From positions 6,945,501 to 7,009,500 of the forward strand of contig NC_081822.1 of assembly GCF_030704535.1 (NCBI RefSeq): a DNA stretch of 64,000 nt, in the 5' to 3' direction. The notes beneath the pieces were generated by a model. The model saw nothing but the letters and a program-made list of their open reading frames with translations, searched no databases and was not told the origin of the DNA. The stretch comes from Vitis vinifera. Lineage: Eukaryota > Streptophyta > Magnoliopsida > Vitales > Vitaceae. Below, piece after piece: positions 38,901 through 51,497 of the stretch (its first letter is position 1; each line of letters begins with the position of its first letter). The translations under genes and the position numbers were made by a program.

Positions 38901-41900
38901 TTAATTAATTAAATTAATTTAATAAGGGTAAGAAAATCTTTTCGCTTTTAAAAGCCTTAGGTACAAAATTAAATTTTATATATTCTCTATTCATAAAATC
39001 TTTTTTTCACAAATATACAAAATATAAGAAAGTATAGGGTTAAAGATTTTGAGGTGTAAGGTTTGAATATCAATTGTTGGGGTAAGATTTTAATCATCAT
39101 ATTAGTATTTTATATTCATTAATTAGATTTGAATACTTTAAAATTTTCAATCAAAATTAGGGTTTGTTTATTTAATTTGTTTAGATCGAATTAATTTATT
39201 GATGAAATGAGAAAAATTCAATTGAATTAAAAATAAATAAATAAATAAATGAAAAATTAGTGGAAGATGAGAAATTTTAGATTTAGAAAATAAATCAATA
39301 AATCGTTTGTGGAGGCTTTAGATTGAAAATAAATAAATAATAATAAATTAATTAAATTAATAATAAGAAGAAGGATTGTATGTTTCTAAATTTTGGAATT
39401 TGAGGAATTATGTCGGGCGGTAATTTGAGAAAAAAAATAATAATAAAAATAAAGAAAATAAGAACTAATACGTGCATATTGTTGAGTGATAAAAAATAAT
39501 AATAAAATAAATCTATAACCGTGAGAGGCAAAGGTGGTAGTGGAATAAATTAAAATAATAATAGTTTTTGTATAAGGCTTAATTTAATTTTAAGTATATA
39601 AAGAAATAAATAGTTATGATAAAATTAAGAAGGAATGTGAATTTTATAAAAATTAGGAAACTTATTAAATTAATTTATTATTGTTTAGGAAGTTGAAAAT
39701 AATATTATATCTAATAATGTTAACATAGAAAATTAATTAAAATTACTGAAAACTATATAAAATATTGTTAGGATTGTCAAATTTATATCTCTAGATAAAT
39801 AATTAATAATAAATGTTGTGTATAATATTATATTAGGTGAAGAGTAAATTCTTTAAGTTAAAATTTTCAAGATTTAAGTGTTTATTTAAGGTAAGGGAAA
39901 TTAATGTAGATTTTATAAAATGAAATAATTTTTTTTTATATTGTATTTTGAAATGTATAAAATTTTTATTTTTATTTCTCTGCATGGATCAAATATATGT
40001 TTTGCATGAAAAATATGTTTAAACATTTTCTTTGTTTATGAAAAATGAAAATTGTAGAGATATGATATTTTGTTTTATAAGTTTGAAATAATAAAATGAA
40101 ATGTTTGATTTTGATTTCTATGACTCTAGTAAATCGATTATACTTGTTGATATTTTCATGGTCCTAGTCGATGGGTTATAGTAGTCGACGGATTATAATA
40201 GTTATTATTATATGATCCTAATCAACAAGTTATAATAATTGATCTTATAATCCTAATCAACAGGTTATAATAGTTGGTTTTCGCGCATGTCAACTGTATT
40301 TATTTTCCTAGTCAATTCTTCCCATGTCATGTTCAGACGATGAGTAAACTGAGTTTCGAATGTCTTGAAGGCAACCGGTGTAATAATGGCGCCAAACTCA
40401 TTCAATTGGTTACGGGAACAATTACATGGCATGGTCGTCATGCTTAAGGCCTTACACGTCAAAAAGTATATTTCTTTTGCAATACATGTATGTGTCACAT
40501 CATTTTCTAACTTTATGTCCTTTCTCCTTACGCAATACCAATGAGGCAACGAAGAAAATGAGCAAAATGCAATCTGTAATGTTATAATAATTGATAATTA
40601 TTTAAAAAATAATCAATTATTAGTAAAGTAATAATTAATTAATCATAACACAGCAAAAGCCATAGGAATTCAAGGAGATACTCCTAGGTCGAGGGAAGCA
40701 CAATTAGGAAAACCGTTGTCCGAAGGTTAAGCCCAACGCCACCGTGAGTCGGGCACGCAACTCTAAACCATTGATATGATGGTTAGGGATCCTAAGCATT
40801 CAATAATCAAGTACCATCCCAATCCCTGTGACCAAGATGGCACCACGTGGATCTGCATGACAGGCATTTGTCTGGCGTGAAATTCTCTGTTCGCATAAAA
40901 TTGTGTTTTCGATGAACCAAAAATTAGGATTTGATCAATAAAAATTATATAATTAATAAAAATGATATAAAATATGAAAAAATCAATATATCTTTTAAAA
41001 TTTTTTTAAATATTTTCTATCATAATATTTGATAAATTTTTTTATCTTAATTTTTTTTAATAATTATTTTGAAAATTTATTATTTTTAGAAAACTACTTT
41101 TTTTTTTATAAAAAAATTTCATTTTAAAAAAATAATTTTGACATATTTTTAGTTATTTTTTACATATAATTTTAAAAAGATATATTTTCCAAGATGTTTG
41201 ATTTTTAAATAATGAAAATAATTTTTTTTTTTGAAAAATGGTGTATTTTTTTCCAAATCACTAAATTAAATTAAATTTTATCGAGGTTTAAAAAATGAAT
41301 AAAATTTAAATTAATATTTGTTTACTCTTTTTTTTTCATAGTCAATAAATGTCATTTTTAAATAGATAAAAAATTCATATATTTCTTCTCAATTTTTACA
41401 CTTTTTCTAGATTTTGAGCTTAAATAGTGAACTTATATGGATCAAAACTTAATTTTTGGATCCAACTAGATTCAAAACACAATTGTCCCTAAAATATTTC
41501 CCCAGCTTACCAAGACCCTTATCCACCCTGTCATGTTGACTAGCCCTGACCGTGGAACATGATATGTATATAGCAATCTTAGCACCGCACGAGGCCATTC
41601 GCCATGCTCTTCATGTGCTTTTTTTTCTTATGTTAGATTATCTTAAAAAATAAAAAATAAAAATTCAAACATAATTAAAATCAATTAAAATTTTATATAT
41701 TTTAAAATTATTTAATTTTTAAAACAATAAGTAAAATGGATTTAAAGTGATAAATAAAAATTATTTATTTATTTTAAATCCATTTTTACTTTTTTTAACT
41801 TTTTTATCTTTATATATATTTTCTCTCCAATTTTACAAGATCAAACATAATCTTAATCAAAACGCTTTCTCTTATCTTTAAAAAAATATTATAAATGATT

Positions 41901-42511
41901 TAAAAACAAATAAAAAATGTACTTTTAAATATTAGCTTAGGTCATTGTAGAGGTTTTTTTTTTTTTACTCGATGCAATTTGGCCCGGATTATGCATGGCG
42001 TTAGGAATGACCATTTTCCTGCAAAAAGTTGACCAATCCAACCAACCTAAACTAATCCACATTGATTGGTTTCGGTAGAGTCCATTGTTTGTTTGATATT
42101 TTAGAACTTTTGTCTAATTAATTAATTTCAGTTTGATTGGGAAAAAGATTTTTTTCTGACTGAATTAATTCTAACACCCTTTTATAAAAATATATTTATA
42201 TTATTAATTTTTATGTCATGTCTGTAGTGGGTTGTTACCCTTTTTTTTGTTGTCATAAACTATTATTCATAGATCTAAAAAAAAAATTAACAAATAGATT
42301 TAAGAAATAAATTTATGATTTAAGGCAACGTGCTACTAAGAAAATAACATTTTGAATTGACATTAAAAAATAATGAAAAAAAAAATAGAAATCTTTAACA
42401 CTTGGGTTTAAAAAATAGAAAGTTTAACATTTGAAAGCCAAAAAGAAAAATTATCTTTAGGTTTAGTCCTAAATTTTGACCACCTTATGGTTTGGTTTAG
42501 TCACTGAAGTT
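35946..42511. other. AT-rich intergenic region, no gene supported
   Basis: Long AT-rich stretches (36430-37600, 38880-40130, 40920-41960) look like decayed miniature elements, with repeated TTTGATAAT and AAAACAATT motifs. Islands of higher GC lie at 36000-36400, 38030-38680 and 40260-40910. None gives a reading frame with recognisable similarity or joinable exons. The 94-residue open frame on the minus strand at 40549-40265 is the longest in the best island but resembles nothing I know. Confidence 0.4.
40216..40277. repeat. Short tandem repeat, CCTAATCAACAAGTTATAAT unit
   Basis: Two near-identical units of roughly 32 bp, each carrying CCTAATCAACA(A/G)GTTATAAT, with more diverged copies just upstream from about 40160. 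No coding content. Confidence 0.6.
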
Positions 42512-42516
42512 AATTT

Positions 42517-43014
42517 TGTTAGGAAGTGTCTCAAATCCTAATTAGTATAGATTCCTTTTTGTAAAGAAGATTATATAGAATATTTTTAGGTTGATATATT
42601 ATTGTGATATTAGACTTCCTTATAGAATAAGGAAGGTTGTTGGAAATATCTTTATAAATATTCTAAGTCATGAGGGGAAAAAGTTATGAGATGGAGATGG
42701 ACCTGTAGATACTATACGAGGTGGATAGAGATGTGAGGAAGAACGGGAGGTACCCGGTGGAGTGAGAGGGCTCGTAGTAAGGTATGGATACAAGGAGTGG
42801 GGAAACATAGGATGTTTCGGGAACCCAATAGTTGTATATGGTTCTATCCTCTATAATATTCTTTATTGTGTAGTGGAATCATCATCTCTCATCCGTGGAC
42901 GTAGCATGGTTGGTCGAACCACATTAAAACCTTGTGTACCGTATGTGTGATTGTTTTATCTTTGTGTTCTTGAATTAATATTGTTGGCATCAAAGCTTTC
43001 GTTGACATTACAAC
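42517..43014 (+). repeat. TRIM LTR, copy 1
   Basis: Long terminal repeat of 498 bp beginning TGTTAGGAAGTGTC. Relative to the other two copies it carries a short extra segment near 42660-42676. It is followed directly by the primer-binding site. Confidence 0.88.
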
Positions 43015-43026
43015 TGGTATCAGAGC
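43015..43026 (+). promoter_or_regulatory. Primer-binding site, tRNA-iMet, copy 1
   Basis: TGGTATCAGAGC is complementary to the 3' end of plant initiator methionine tRNA, the usual primer for minus-strand synthesis of many plant LTR retrotransposons. Confidence 0.9.
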
Positions 43027-43200
43027 TTAGGTTGAAGATTTTTGGAAGAGTAAAAGATCACAAAACACACAAGATGAAAACAAAAGGAATTTTCACTGAA
43101 GGTGGAGTCGATTGCTCTTTCGTGGTGATATGATACAAAAAGATTTGTGTCATGGAGAGATTGAAGATTAACTTCATGGAATTTGGTCCAAGGTGGAGAT

Positions 43201-43687
43201 TGTTAGGAAGTGTCCCAAATTCCTAATTAGTATAGATTCCTTTTTGTAAAGAATATTATATAGAATATTTATAGGTTGATATATTATTGTAATATTAGAC
43301 TTCCTTATATAATAAGGAAGGTTGTTGGAAATATTTTTATAAATGAAGGGAAAAAGTTATGAGATGGAGATGGACCTGTAGAGAATATACGAGGTGGATA
43401 GAGATGTGAGGAAGAACAAGAGGTACTTGGTGGAGCGAGAGGGCTCGTAGTAAGGTATGGATACAAGGAGTGGGAAACATGGGATGTTTCGGGAACCCAA
43501 TAGTTGTATCTGGTTCTGTCCTCTATAATATTCTTTATTGTATAGTGGAATTATTATCTCTCATCCGTGGACGTAGGCATGGTTGATCGAACCACATTAA
43601 AACCTTGTGTACCGTATGTGTGATTGTTTTATCTTTGTGTTCTTGAACTAATATTGTTGGCATCAAAGCTTTCGTTGACATTACAAC
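43201..43687 (+). repeat. TRIM LTR, copy 2 (shared by both units)
   Basis: 487 bp starting TGTTAGGAAGTGTCCC. The polypurine tract of the first internal domain (about 43189-43199) abuts it on the left and the second primer-binding site on the right. It therefore serves as 3' LTR of the first unit and 5' LTR of the second. Confidence 0.9.
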
Positions 43688-43699
43688 TGGTATCAGAGC
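43688..43699 (+). promoter_or_regulatory. Primer-binding site, tRNA-iMet, copy 2
   Basis: The same TGGTATCAGAGC motif as in the first internal domain, with the same spacing from the LTR end. Confidence 0.9.
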
Positions 43700-43873
43700 T
43701 TGGGTTGAAGATTTTTGGAAGAGTAAAAGATCACAAAATACACAAGATGAAAACAAAAGGAATTTTCACTGAAGGTGGAGTCGATTGCTCTTTCGTGGTG
43801 ATATGATACAAAAAGGTTTGTGTCATGGAGAGATTGAAGATTAACTTCATGGAATTTGGTCCAAGGTGGAGAT

Positions 43874-44362
43874 TATTAGGAAGTGTCTCAAATTCCTAAT
43901 TAATATAGATTCCTTTTTGTAAAGAATATTATATAGAATATTTATAGGTTGATATATTATTGTAATATTAGACTTCTTTATAGAATAAGGAAGGTTGTTG
44001 GAAATATTTCTATAAATAAGGGGAAAAAGTTATGAAATGGAGATGAACCTGTAAAGACTATACGAGGTGGATAGAGATGTGAGGAAGAACGGGAGGTACC
44101 CGGTGGAGCGAGAGGGCTCGTAGTAAGGTATGAATATAAGGAGTGGGGAAACATGAGATGTTTGGGGAACCCAATAGTTGTAACTGGTTCTGTCCTCTAT
44201 AATATTCTTTATTGTATAGTGGAATTATTATCTCTCATCCGTGGACGTAGGCATGGTTGGCCGAACTACGTTAAAACCTTGTGTACCGTATGTGTGATTG
44301 TTTTATCTTTGTGTTCTTGAACTAATATTGTTGGCATCAAAGCTTTCGTTGACACTACAACA
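43874..44362 (+). repeat. TRIM LTR, copy 3
   Basis: 489 bp. Its first dinucleotide has mutated from TG to TA, and it ends in ACAACA. It is followed by AATTT, the candidate target duplication, and not by a primer-binding site, so it is the outer 3' LTR. Confidence 0.88.
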
Positions 44363-44367
44363 AATTT

Positions 44368-45626
44368 GATATAACTTTTAAGTTTTCTTATTTAAGTTAG
44401 CACATTTATTACATTTTTATTGAAGGAAATCTAATATTAAAAAAAACCTACTAAATGTTGGTGGTCTTGGTCTTAACTTACCTTAACTAAGCTTTGATGA
44501 ATTAAAATGGGGGCTTAAACTCATCCTCATCTTAAACTAAAAAAATCACACAATCATGATATCAAAATAAAATGATAAAACTGAAAATTGAACATTGAAA
44601 TTGAAAACTCATCGTCTTTATTTACATTCTCCCGCTCTTATATTGTTCTACTCCATGCTTATTTTTTTCTACTTCCTTTATAATTGGCTATTTATAGAAG
44701 GTGGAGTGATGTTGAGGGATTGTTGACTGGAAGGCAAATGGAATGTCTCTTCTTTGAACAACTTGTAATATGAGATAACTCCCTAAGATTGTCTAAGTGA
44801 TGAAAATTAGGATTTTGATGATAGTTTTGAATCATTTCCTAAGGCATTGGTGATGGTTTTAACGAGTTTTTGTGTGAAGAAGAATGAGAGATGAAAGGTG
44901 AGAATGAAAAGAAGTGAGTGAATTTGGTAATTTGAAGTTTTAAGTCTTTGCTTAAAAAAACAGAGATGGAGAGTACGAAGGGGAGAAAGAAGGATTTGGG
45001 AAGGTTGCGAGGTTGCGTGGGTTTGGAAAAGAACTTGAAATTGTAAAGTGCGGTTGTGTTGGTTGCTGGGCTTCTAACTTAGTGAATCCAATATTTACTA
45101 GCCTAGCCTAGCCTAGTGGGGCTAACTTTCTTTCCCATCTTTTTTGTTGGTTTTTGAAGGGGAATCAATAGGGCATCAAGTCATCTCCCTTTCAAGCTTC
45201 ATAACTCTTTTAAAGTGCTTTGTTTAAGTTGCATTTTGTCGTGTTTCCTTGCAAAACTCAAATTAATGATTAAGACACCTTGTATTGTGAAAACATGAGA
45301 TATTGAGTGTGATTGTGTGTGCAATGTCACGAGTTTGTATGATTTAACTATGATAATAATCAATAATTTCATATTAATAAAAAGACACATTACTTATGCT
45401 ATATTTGATTTGTAAAGTTTATCTTTTGATTCATGAAAATTTTGGGAAAAAAAAATGTAAAGAAAAGAAAACATAAAATAAAAATAAAGAAGAAGAAGAA
45501 GAAGAAGAAGAATAATGGGAGAAACATAAAACATAGAATTATATTCAATAAACTGCGGATGGCGAATTACAAAGTTGAAAAGTGGGGGAAGGGGGAAGGC
45601 TGAGTTTTGAGAAGAGAAAAAACAGA
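44368..45626. other. Intergenic and promoter region of the HhH protein gene
   Basis: No gene is supported to the left of 45500. The last few hundred bases form the promoter and leader of the gene starting at 45627 and hold an AAG microsatellite. A short AGCCT repeat lies near 45102-45117. Confidence 0.4.
45487..45512. repeat. (AAG)n microsatellite in promoter or leader
   Basis: About eight AAG triplets, 115-140 bp before the ATG of the HhH protein gene. Length variation here could affect the leader or promoter. Confidence 0.85.
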
Positions 45627-48600
45627 ATGGATTTTCAGTGCTTGAACAGGAGTGTGTGGAAAGAGGCGCTCTCGTCCTATTCAGCACGCATAGTCTCTCT
45701 CAACAAACCACAACTGGTTTCGCTCGATGATTTCTATTGCAATCAGCTCCCCGCCCTCATCCGCCAGCGAAACCCTAATCCTTACATCACCACATCCGAG
45801 CTCTCCAAGCTCATGCAGTGGAAGCTCACCCGTGGCAAATGGAGGTTTTTATTTTTATTTTTTTATTTTCTTTTTCTCTACACCCGACAACAATTTAAGC
45901 GAAGTTTTGTATTCTTTACTCACAGAATTTGAATATCAGGCCGCGTCTATTGGACTTCGTTTCGTCCTTGGACGAAGCCCTTGTAAAGTCTGCTTCTCAG
46001 AAGGCTTTTCAATCACTTCCTGACATCTCTAAGGCTATTTCTGAGCTCACTGTCCTCAAAGGGGTCGGTCCCGCCACTGCGTCCGCCCTTCTCGCTGCTT
46101 ACGCACCTGATGTTGCGCCCTTCATGTCTGATGAGGTGAAATTAGGGTTAGGATTTTTGCCTTTTTCTTTTTCCTTTCGATTTAGGATAATTAAGGCTAG
46201 TTCTCACTTAATTTGGATCTTTATTATAACGCTGGGCGAAGGCTATGGTCGCGGCTCTTGGCAACTCCAAAGATTATACATTGAAGCAGTATCTAGTATT
46301 TGCTGATAAACTACAGAACAAAGCCAGGGTTTGTTTCATTTTCTCTTTCCTCTTATGATTCATGTTCATATGTTTTAGAAGGGAAAATGTACCAACGTAT
46401 TGATCCTCCTGGGATTTCAATGATCTACAGTTTGGTTGCGTCATATATGCCTGTGAATTTGAAATTGAATTTGGATCACAAGTGTGGAACCCCCAAAATA
46501 GTTCCACATTGGTAGCAACATTTATTTATTTATTTTGTAATTTAAGGAGTCAGAACTCCAAATCAAATCCAATTTCATGAATCAAATACTGCCCAACTGT
46601 CTCATTTATATTTGTTCTCTTCATTATCCAACTGTTTATGCTGTAAGACACAAAAGTTTGATTCCATTTCGTGAGTAGATTGAACACACAATGATTCAGA
46701 AGAATGTTGGTTCAGGTTCAAGGATATCACTGAAACTAACACATTTTAAAACATAAAAATGGCTTGTCTTTGTAAATGAAAGCAAACAAGAAGTGGGCTC
46801 AATTTTATGTGATGCAATAGATGAATCTGACAATAGATTTAAAAATTTCAGGTGTGAACAAAACAAGCAAGTTGTGAAATCAGTAGAAAATTGATGAGAA
46901 ATTATGCTTGCAGATGTGTATTTTTAAATTTATAAGAGGTTTAAAACTTTTCTTTAGTATAAGTCTCATGCAGGCTTCATTTAGTGCTTGGGAAGACTAG
47001 ATCTTGGGGATCTAATTGGCAACTCCCTGGTTAGTAATTTTCTTGCAATGGAACCATGAGTACTTTTTTTTACAGGCAATAGTATATGCTAATTCCATTT
47101 CTGGGAATACAAGCACTTATTCATCATATTTCTCTGCCTTTTCCAAATGATTGAAAATGCTTTCACTTTTCTTTTTTCTTTTTTTGGTTTTTCAACTTTT
47201 TCAGGAAATATGCTGAACAACCATGAACAATTCATTGTTATGTAAATCTTCTCCTTATACAACTAAGGAATCTTACGTTCTAAATCATTCATAAGCTTAT
47301 CTGTAGGAGCAAAGATATCCCTTTTGCTGATTTTTGTTTCCACCAAAACTATTAGTGCCATACTGTGAGTATGTTCAAAAGCGAGATCCATTAGTTATTG
47401 ATGTAGGACCACATCTGATTCTATTGATGTAGGGCTGTATCTCCAAATATGGTTCCCCCTTTTCGAATAAGGTCTTTTCCTAACTCCTATGTACTACCAT
47501 TCTTTGCTCTTTACAAAAGTCTTGTTGATCATTTTCATCACTCTCTGCTTGTTTTTAAGAATTCTTTCTCCATTTCGATAGTTGTAAATACTGTGCCTCT
47601 AGTTTAAGTTTATTTCCTGAAAATGGGAATCCCACTTCCTTGTCCGAGATAGTTGCGAACTGATGCAAGCCAATGTTTGGGCGATTTACTTCCATGTAGT
47701 GTGTTCTAATCATTTAGGCGTGTTCATTGGAACATCTGAAAAGAACTAACTTAGCTTCCCCTTGTTGAAAGCTTTAGGCATGTGTCCTGACAGGCATTAT
47801 GACCATAGTTTACTGTTAATTTGCACTTTGCTTTGATATGTGCTCTGACTTTAGCTTCTGCATACAACTATTGTTATGTCCCACAAAAAATGTAAACTAA
47901 TCATTAAATTTTTATCAACTTTGGTTTTAATTTGTACTGCCCTTTTTCTTTTCATATTGATAATCTCTTCCCAAGCAGTCCATCTTGTACGTAATACTTT
48001 GTGATGAACATAGTATTTTTATGGACCAATATCTTGACTTGATGGAATATGTTAAAATTTTGATATTATAAGCCTTGGTGAAATTGTGTTCTCAGTTGTT
48101 AAGCTTTGGTCTCTACTCTATTGAGGCTAACTTTTTGGCAAAGAAAGGCACAGTATCATTCCCCTTTAACCCTTTTATGTTGCAAATATCAGGATTTATC
48201 TTGATTCCGTTCACCTCCGGGATGTGAAAATTCCATCCCTCCTTTTGTTTTGAGGAGGGATGTTGCATTTGATCTTTATTTTTCTGTAATGCAGTTTAAC
48301 TGGTTGCTTGTGGTAGTTCCATAGTTATATTGTTGAATCTTGAAATTTAAATGCCTCAGTCGAAAAATTTGCCCTTGGGCATTTGCTGTGTGTGCTGTGT
48401 TTGCCAGTCAAAAACTTGCGCTTGGGTTCTCACTTCTGTAGATTATGACTCCCTTCTTTCTTTTTTTGTTTTTTCAATGTCTCTTGTTGGAAATCATTTT
48501 CAGGAATTGAGTGTAGAGGGGGACTCCTACACTCCATCAGATGTAGAAAGGGCTTTGTGGAGTTCTGCTGTTGGGACCAAGTTGCTAGATTCCCTACCAA

Positions 48601-48644
48601 ATTCAGAACCCAAAGTTAACACAAAGAGAAAGAGAAAACAATGA
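45627..48644 (+). CDS. Conserved protein of unknown function with helix-hairpin-helix core
   Basis: Exons: 45627-45844, 45940-46135, 46242-46328 and 48504-48644, giving 642 nt and 213 aa, all GT-AG and phases closing. Residues 59-73 (LSKLMQWKLTRGKWR) and following form a conserved-looking helical block. Residues 111-130 (LKGVGPATASALLAAYAPDV) form a classical helix-hairpin-helix of the kind seen in HhH-GPD DNA glycosylases, followed by APFMSDEAM (132-140). In true glycosylases this position carries a Pro-Val-Asp-Thr-like turn with the catalytic Asp; here the nearest acidic pair is SDE. There is no Fe-S cluster Cys set. The C terminus (KRKRK) looks like a nuclear localisation signal. DNA binding in the nucleus is therefore likely, and catalysis uncertain. 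I recall similar WKLTRGK...LKGVGPATAS...SDE proteins in fungi and animals but no assigned function. Intron 3 is 2.2 kb. Confidence 0.85.
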
Positions 48645-51497
48645 ATCAATGACAAACAATTGACAGCAGTACTTGGAACTTTGCCCAGTAAGTTACATAT
48701 ATCCTTTCTGATTTGTTTAGGGCCTCATTATGCTTGGATGATAATCCATTAACTCATGGCCGTGAGTTTGACCCCACCTTCTGGGTTGAAGATTATCGTT
48801 TTCAGCTTGGGTAATAATTTAAACCTTTTTCCCCTCTTTCTTTTGGGTCCTGTAATGGTCTGAGTCTGAAAAATAAATTTCATGCTTAATTGTTGTGGTA
48901 GCAAAATGGTATGGTTTCTTTTCTGTGTAGTACCTCCTCTTATATTACTAAATGGTATGTTTCCTATGCCTGATATTGCCACTTTATGAACGACAAGGCT
49001 AAGAAAAGCAGATGATGCCTAATCATATTTGGGCCTCGTGGTTTTATAACTCAAAGATTAGTGCTTCATTTATCTAAAGTTCATAGGACAAAAACGTGTT
49101 GGTGTATAACTGAAAAAGAAAGTTGCACCATATATTATATATTATTTTAGCACGGTTCAATTATTATTATTAGACATTCTTGGACACCAACCCAATTTAC
49201 TAGTTTTTTTTTCTTCTTTTCTTTTGGTGAAGCAAAAAATAAAATAAAATAAATCTGTCATTGACATTTTGTTGGATAGTGCTAGAATTTATTGTTTTGC
49301 TAGGCTTATTTAAATTTGGTGGAATAAATAGTGTACCTCTACTGAATTTACTAAGCATTCCTGACAAATTCAGGCAAATTCTGTCACGATCTGAACATGA
49401 CAGAAGGGTAAATTTTATCATTTATTGGTAGGGAGGCACCATGTTTAAGTTAAATTCGGGACCGGGTTGCAGGTTGTGCATTCAAACACCCTACTTAATG
49501 CTTGGCTTTATTTTCTATTTATTGACGCAGTGACAGTACAGAAATTTCAGCATTATTTTAAGGTCTTTTTTCCCCTTATTTCATGTTTTTATTCACTCCG
49601 ATATTTTAGGGTACCTTAGGACTGTTGTCCATCGCCCGTGAAGGATTGGAGACTACGGTGGTGTTTGTTTTTTGACTTATCGTTGAAAGTAATTTATTTT
49701 TAAAATTTAGGTTATTTATTTTTTTACTTCTTCATGATTTATTATAAACTTTTTACTAAATGAAAAAAATCAAATAGTTTAAAAAAAATAATATATTGAT
49801 TTTTATTTACTTTTTAATAATTAATAGAAATAAAATACTATAAAAATAAATAATCTAATATTTAATATTATTAAGCATTAAGGTTCTATTTAGAATTAAG
49901 TAAAAAAAAAAAAATCATTTTTGACACTTAAAAAGTTGCTAAAGATAAATATATTAAGTAATTAAATTTTGAATTTTGATATTGTGAAAAATAAACCAAG
50001 GATAAAAGAGAAGGAATGTTAGGATTTTCTTCCCTAAATGTGAGAAAAGTTTGGAAAAAGTATATTGATGAACAATTTCTTATCTCTTTCTTTCCTTTAA
50101 TTTTTCTTCTCTATCTCCTTTCCTAAGTTTTTTTTATAGTCAAAAGTACCATAAAAAATTCCTTTACTGAAATTTGGCTTGCTGATTGGGAGGCACCACC
50201 TGATAACCTGATGTTCATGTCATCTATATATTTTTTTTATTTCTTTTATTTTAAGCTTTTACTTTTATTCTAACATTTAGTTTTTGATTGGATATATTTT
50301 TTGTTTTTGCTTTTAAAAATAAAATAGTAATTCTTATATAAAAAAATATAGATTATTTTATTTTTTTAAAAATAAGATAGTAAAATTTATCTTATATTTT
50401 TAAAATTTGAGATAATAAAAAGATTTTAGCAACTTAATTTTTTTAAAAGCCATTATTTTTTGTAAAGATTCTTTAAAATTTCATAATAAATATATCACTA
50501 GCCTTGCCACTAAAACCACCTCCAAGGCCAAGAATAAGCCAACCATGTCCGACGTTCTGAAGTAGCGTGGTTACGATACCCATGAACTTGATTAGAATAG
50601 TTGGAATAAGTTCTCTCTCTTGTTTATTTTAACAAAATGGTGCAAGTTGAAGTATATTTTGGGCATGAACCTAGCAGAGAAAGAAGCATAACTCTTTAAA
50701 ATTAATCTACAGGCTGTCTCTAATTTATATCAACAAAATAATGGTCTGAATAAAATTAGAAGAAACATTTCTGGTAGAGCAAAGAAACAATTTTAGTGTA
50801 TCAATCATACTCTCCCTTTGGAAATTGATTGTATAGGATTGGGCAGAGGCAAAGTAAACGAGAGGATGAGCCACCAGAAGCAAAGGTAAGTGAAGTGGTG
50901 GGCGGGGCGTGAACCCACTAGTGCTTCCTTGGGGCCGTTCCATTTTTTGGGAAATGCAACGGTAATAATATATTTAGTAGCCGTTGCAGGGGGTCCCTTC
51001 TTGACTTCCTATCCTCAATAACTTAAATTTGAACATTTGAAAGTCCAACCCACAAAAGGGGGCAACCACACCAAAGTTTACTTCCAAATGTGACAAGAAT
51101 TGATGGTTGGGAAGGGCTTTGGTCGGCTCAAAGCAACAAAGTTGTTGGGAGGGAAGTTTCCCAAACTTGGGAGGGATTGTCGAGGTCGACGGCATTCATT
51201 ATCTATCAAATTCAAAGCAGACTTAGACCAGTTCACCCAACCGCGACAGATTTCAGCGGGCGGAGTGGCCGGAAGTGTGATTCCCCTATTTTGAACTAGC
51301 CGGAAACTCAACCACTTGTCGGTGTATTATTGGTCTCACCACCAAAAACAACGAGTCCACGTGGTTCCCGCGTAAAATACCTGTAACTGAACCCCGTCCC
51401 CTTTCCATCCCCTGAAAATAAAAAGCCGTCCCACCACCACCGCCATCCCGAATCGCCTCACCCCTCATATACTCTCAACGGCCAAATCTGTCTCAAA
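48645..51497. other. Intergenic region between the HhH and AVT6 genes
   Basis: AATAAA at about 48870 is a likely poly(A) signal for the upstream gene. The stretch at 49660-50480 is AT-rich and starts with GGTGGTGTTTGTTTTTTG, which resembles the terminus of the MITE at 35.7 kb, but I found no matching right end. The last 500 bp is the promoter of the transporter gene. No gene is supported. Confidence 0.4.
51357..51364. promoter_or_regulatory. G-box CCACGTGG upstream of AVT6
   Basis: A perfect palindromic CACGTG G-box lies about 135 bp before the transporter ATG. bZIP and bHLH factors bind this core. A role in light, ABA or circadian control of the gene is possible but not shown. Confidence 0.5.

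Larger units (their letters stand above)
42512..44367 (+). mobile_element. Tandem TRIM-type LTR retrotransposon: three LTRs, two internal domains
   Basis: Three near-identical direct repeats of about 490 bp alternate with two 186-bp internal segments. Each internal segment opens with TGGTATCAGAGC, the classic primer-binding site for plant initiator methionine tRNA. Each ends with the purine-rich AAGGTGGAGA (polypurine tract) directly before the next LTR. The outer LTR ends read TGTT and AACA. The 5-mer AATTT lies directly outside both (42512-42516 and 44363-44367), fitting a retroviral-type 5-bp target duplication. No gag, protease, integrase or RT can be encoded in 186 bp, so this is a non-autonomous miniature element (TRIM) in a LTR-int-LTR-int-LTR array. 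A Copia-type relative probably supplied the enzymes (inferred from the primer type). Confidence 0.9.

Noticed and set aside
40265..40549. 94-codon open frame on the minus strand
   Set aside because: No recognised similarity and no flanking gene structure; kept only as part of an odd-composition finding.
42951..43133. Repeated 60-codon frame (also at 43624-43806)
   Set aside because: It spans an LTR end and the internal domain of the TRIM; its repetition comes from the element, and it resembles no gag or other protein.
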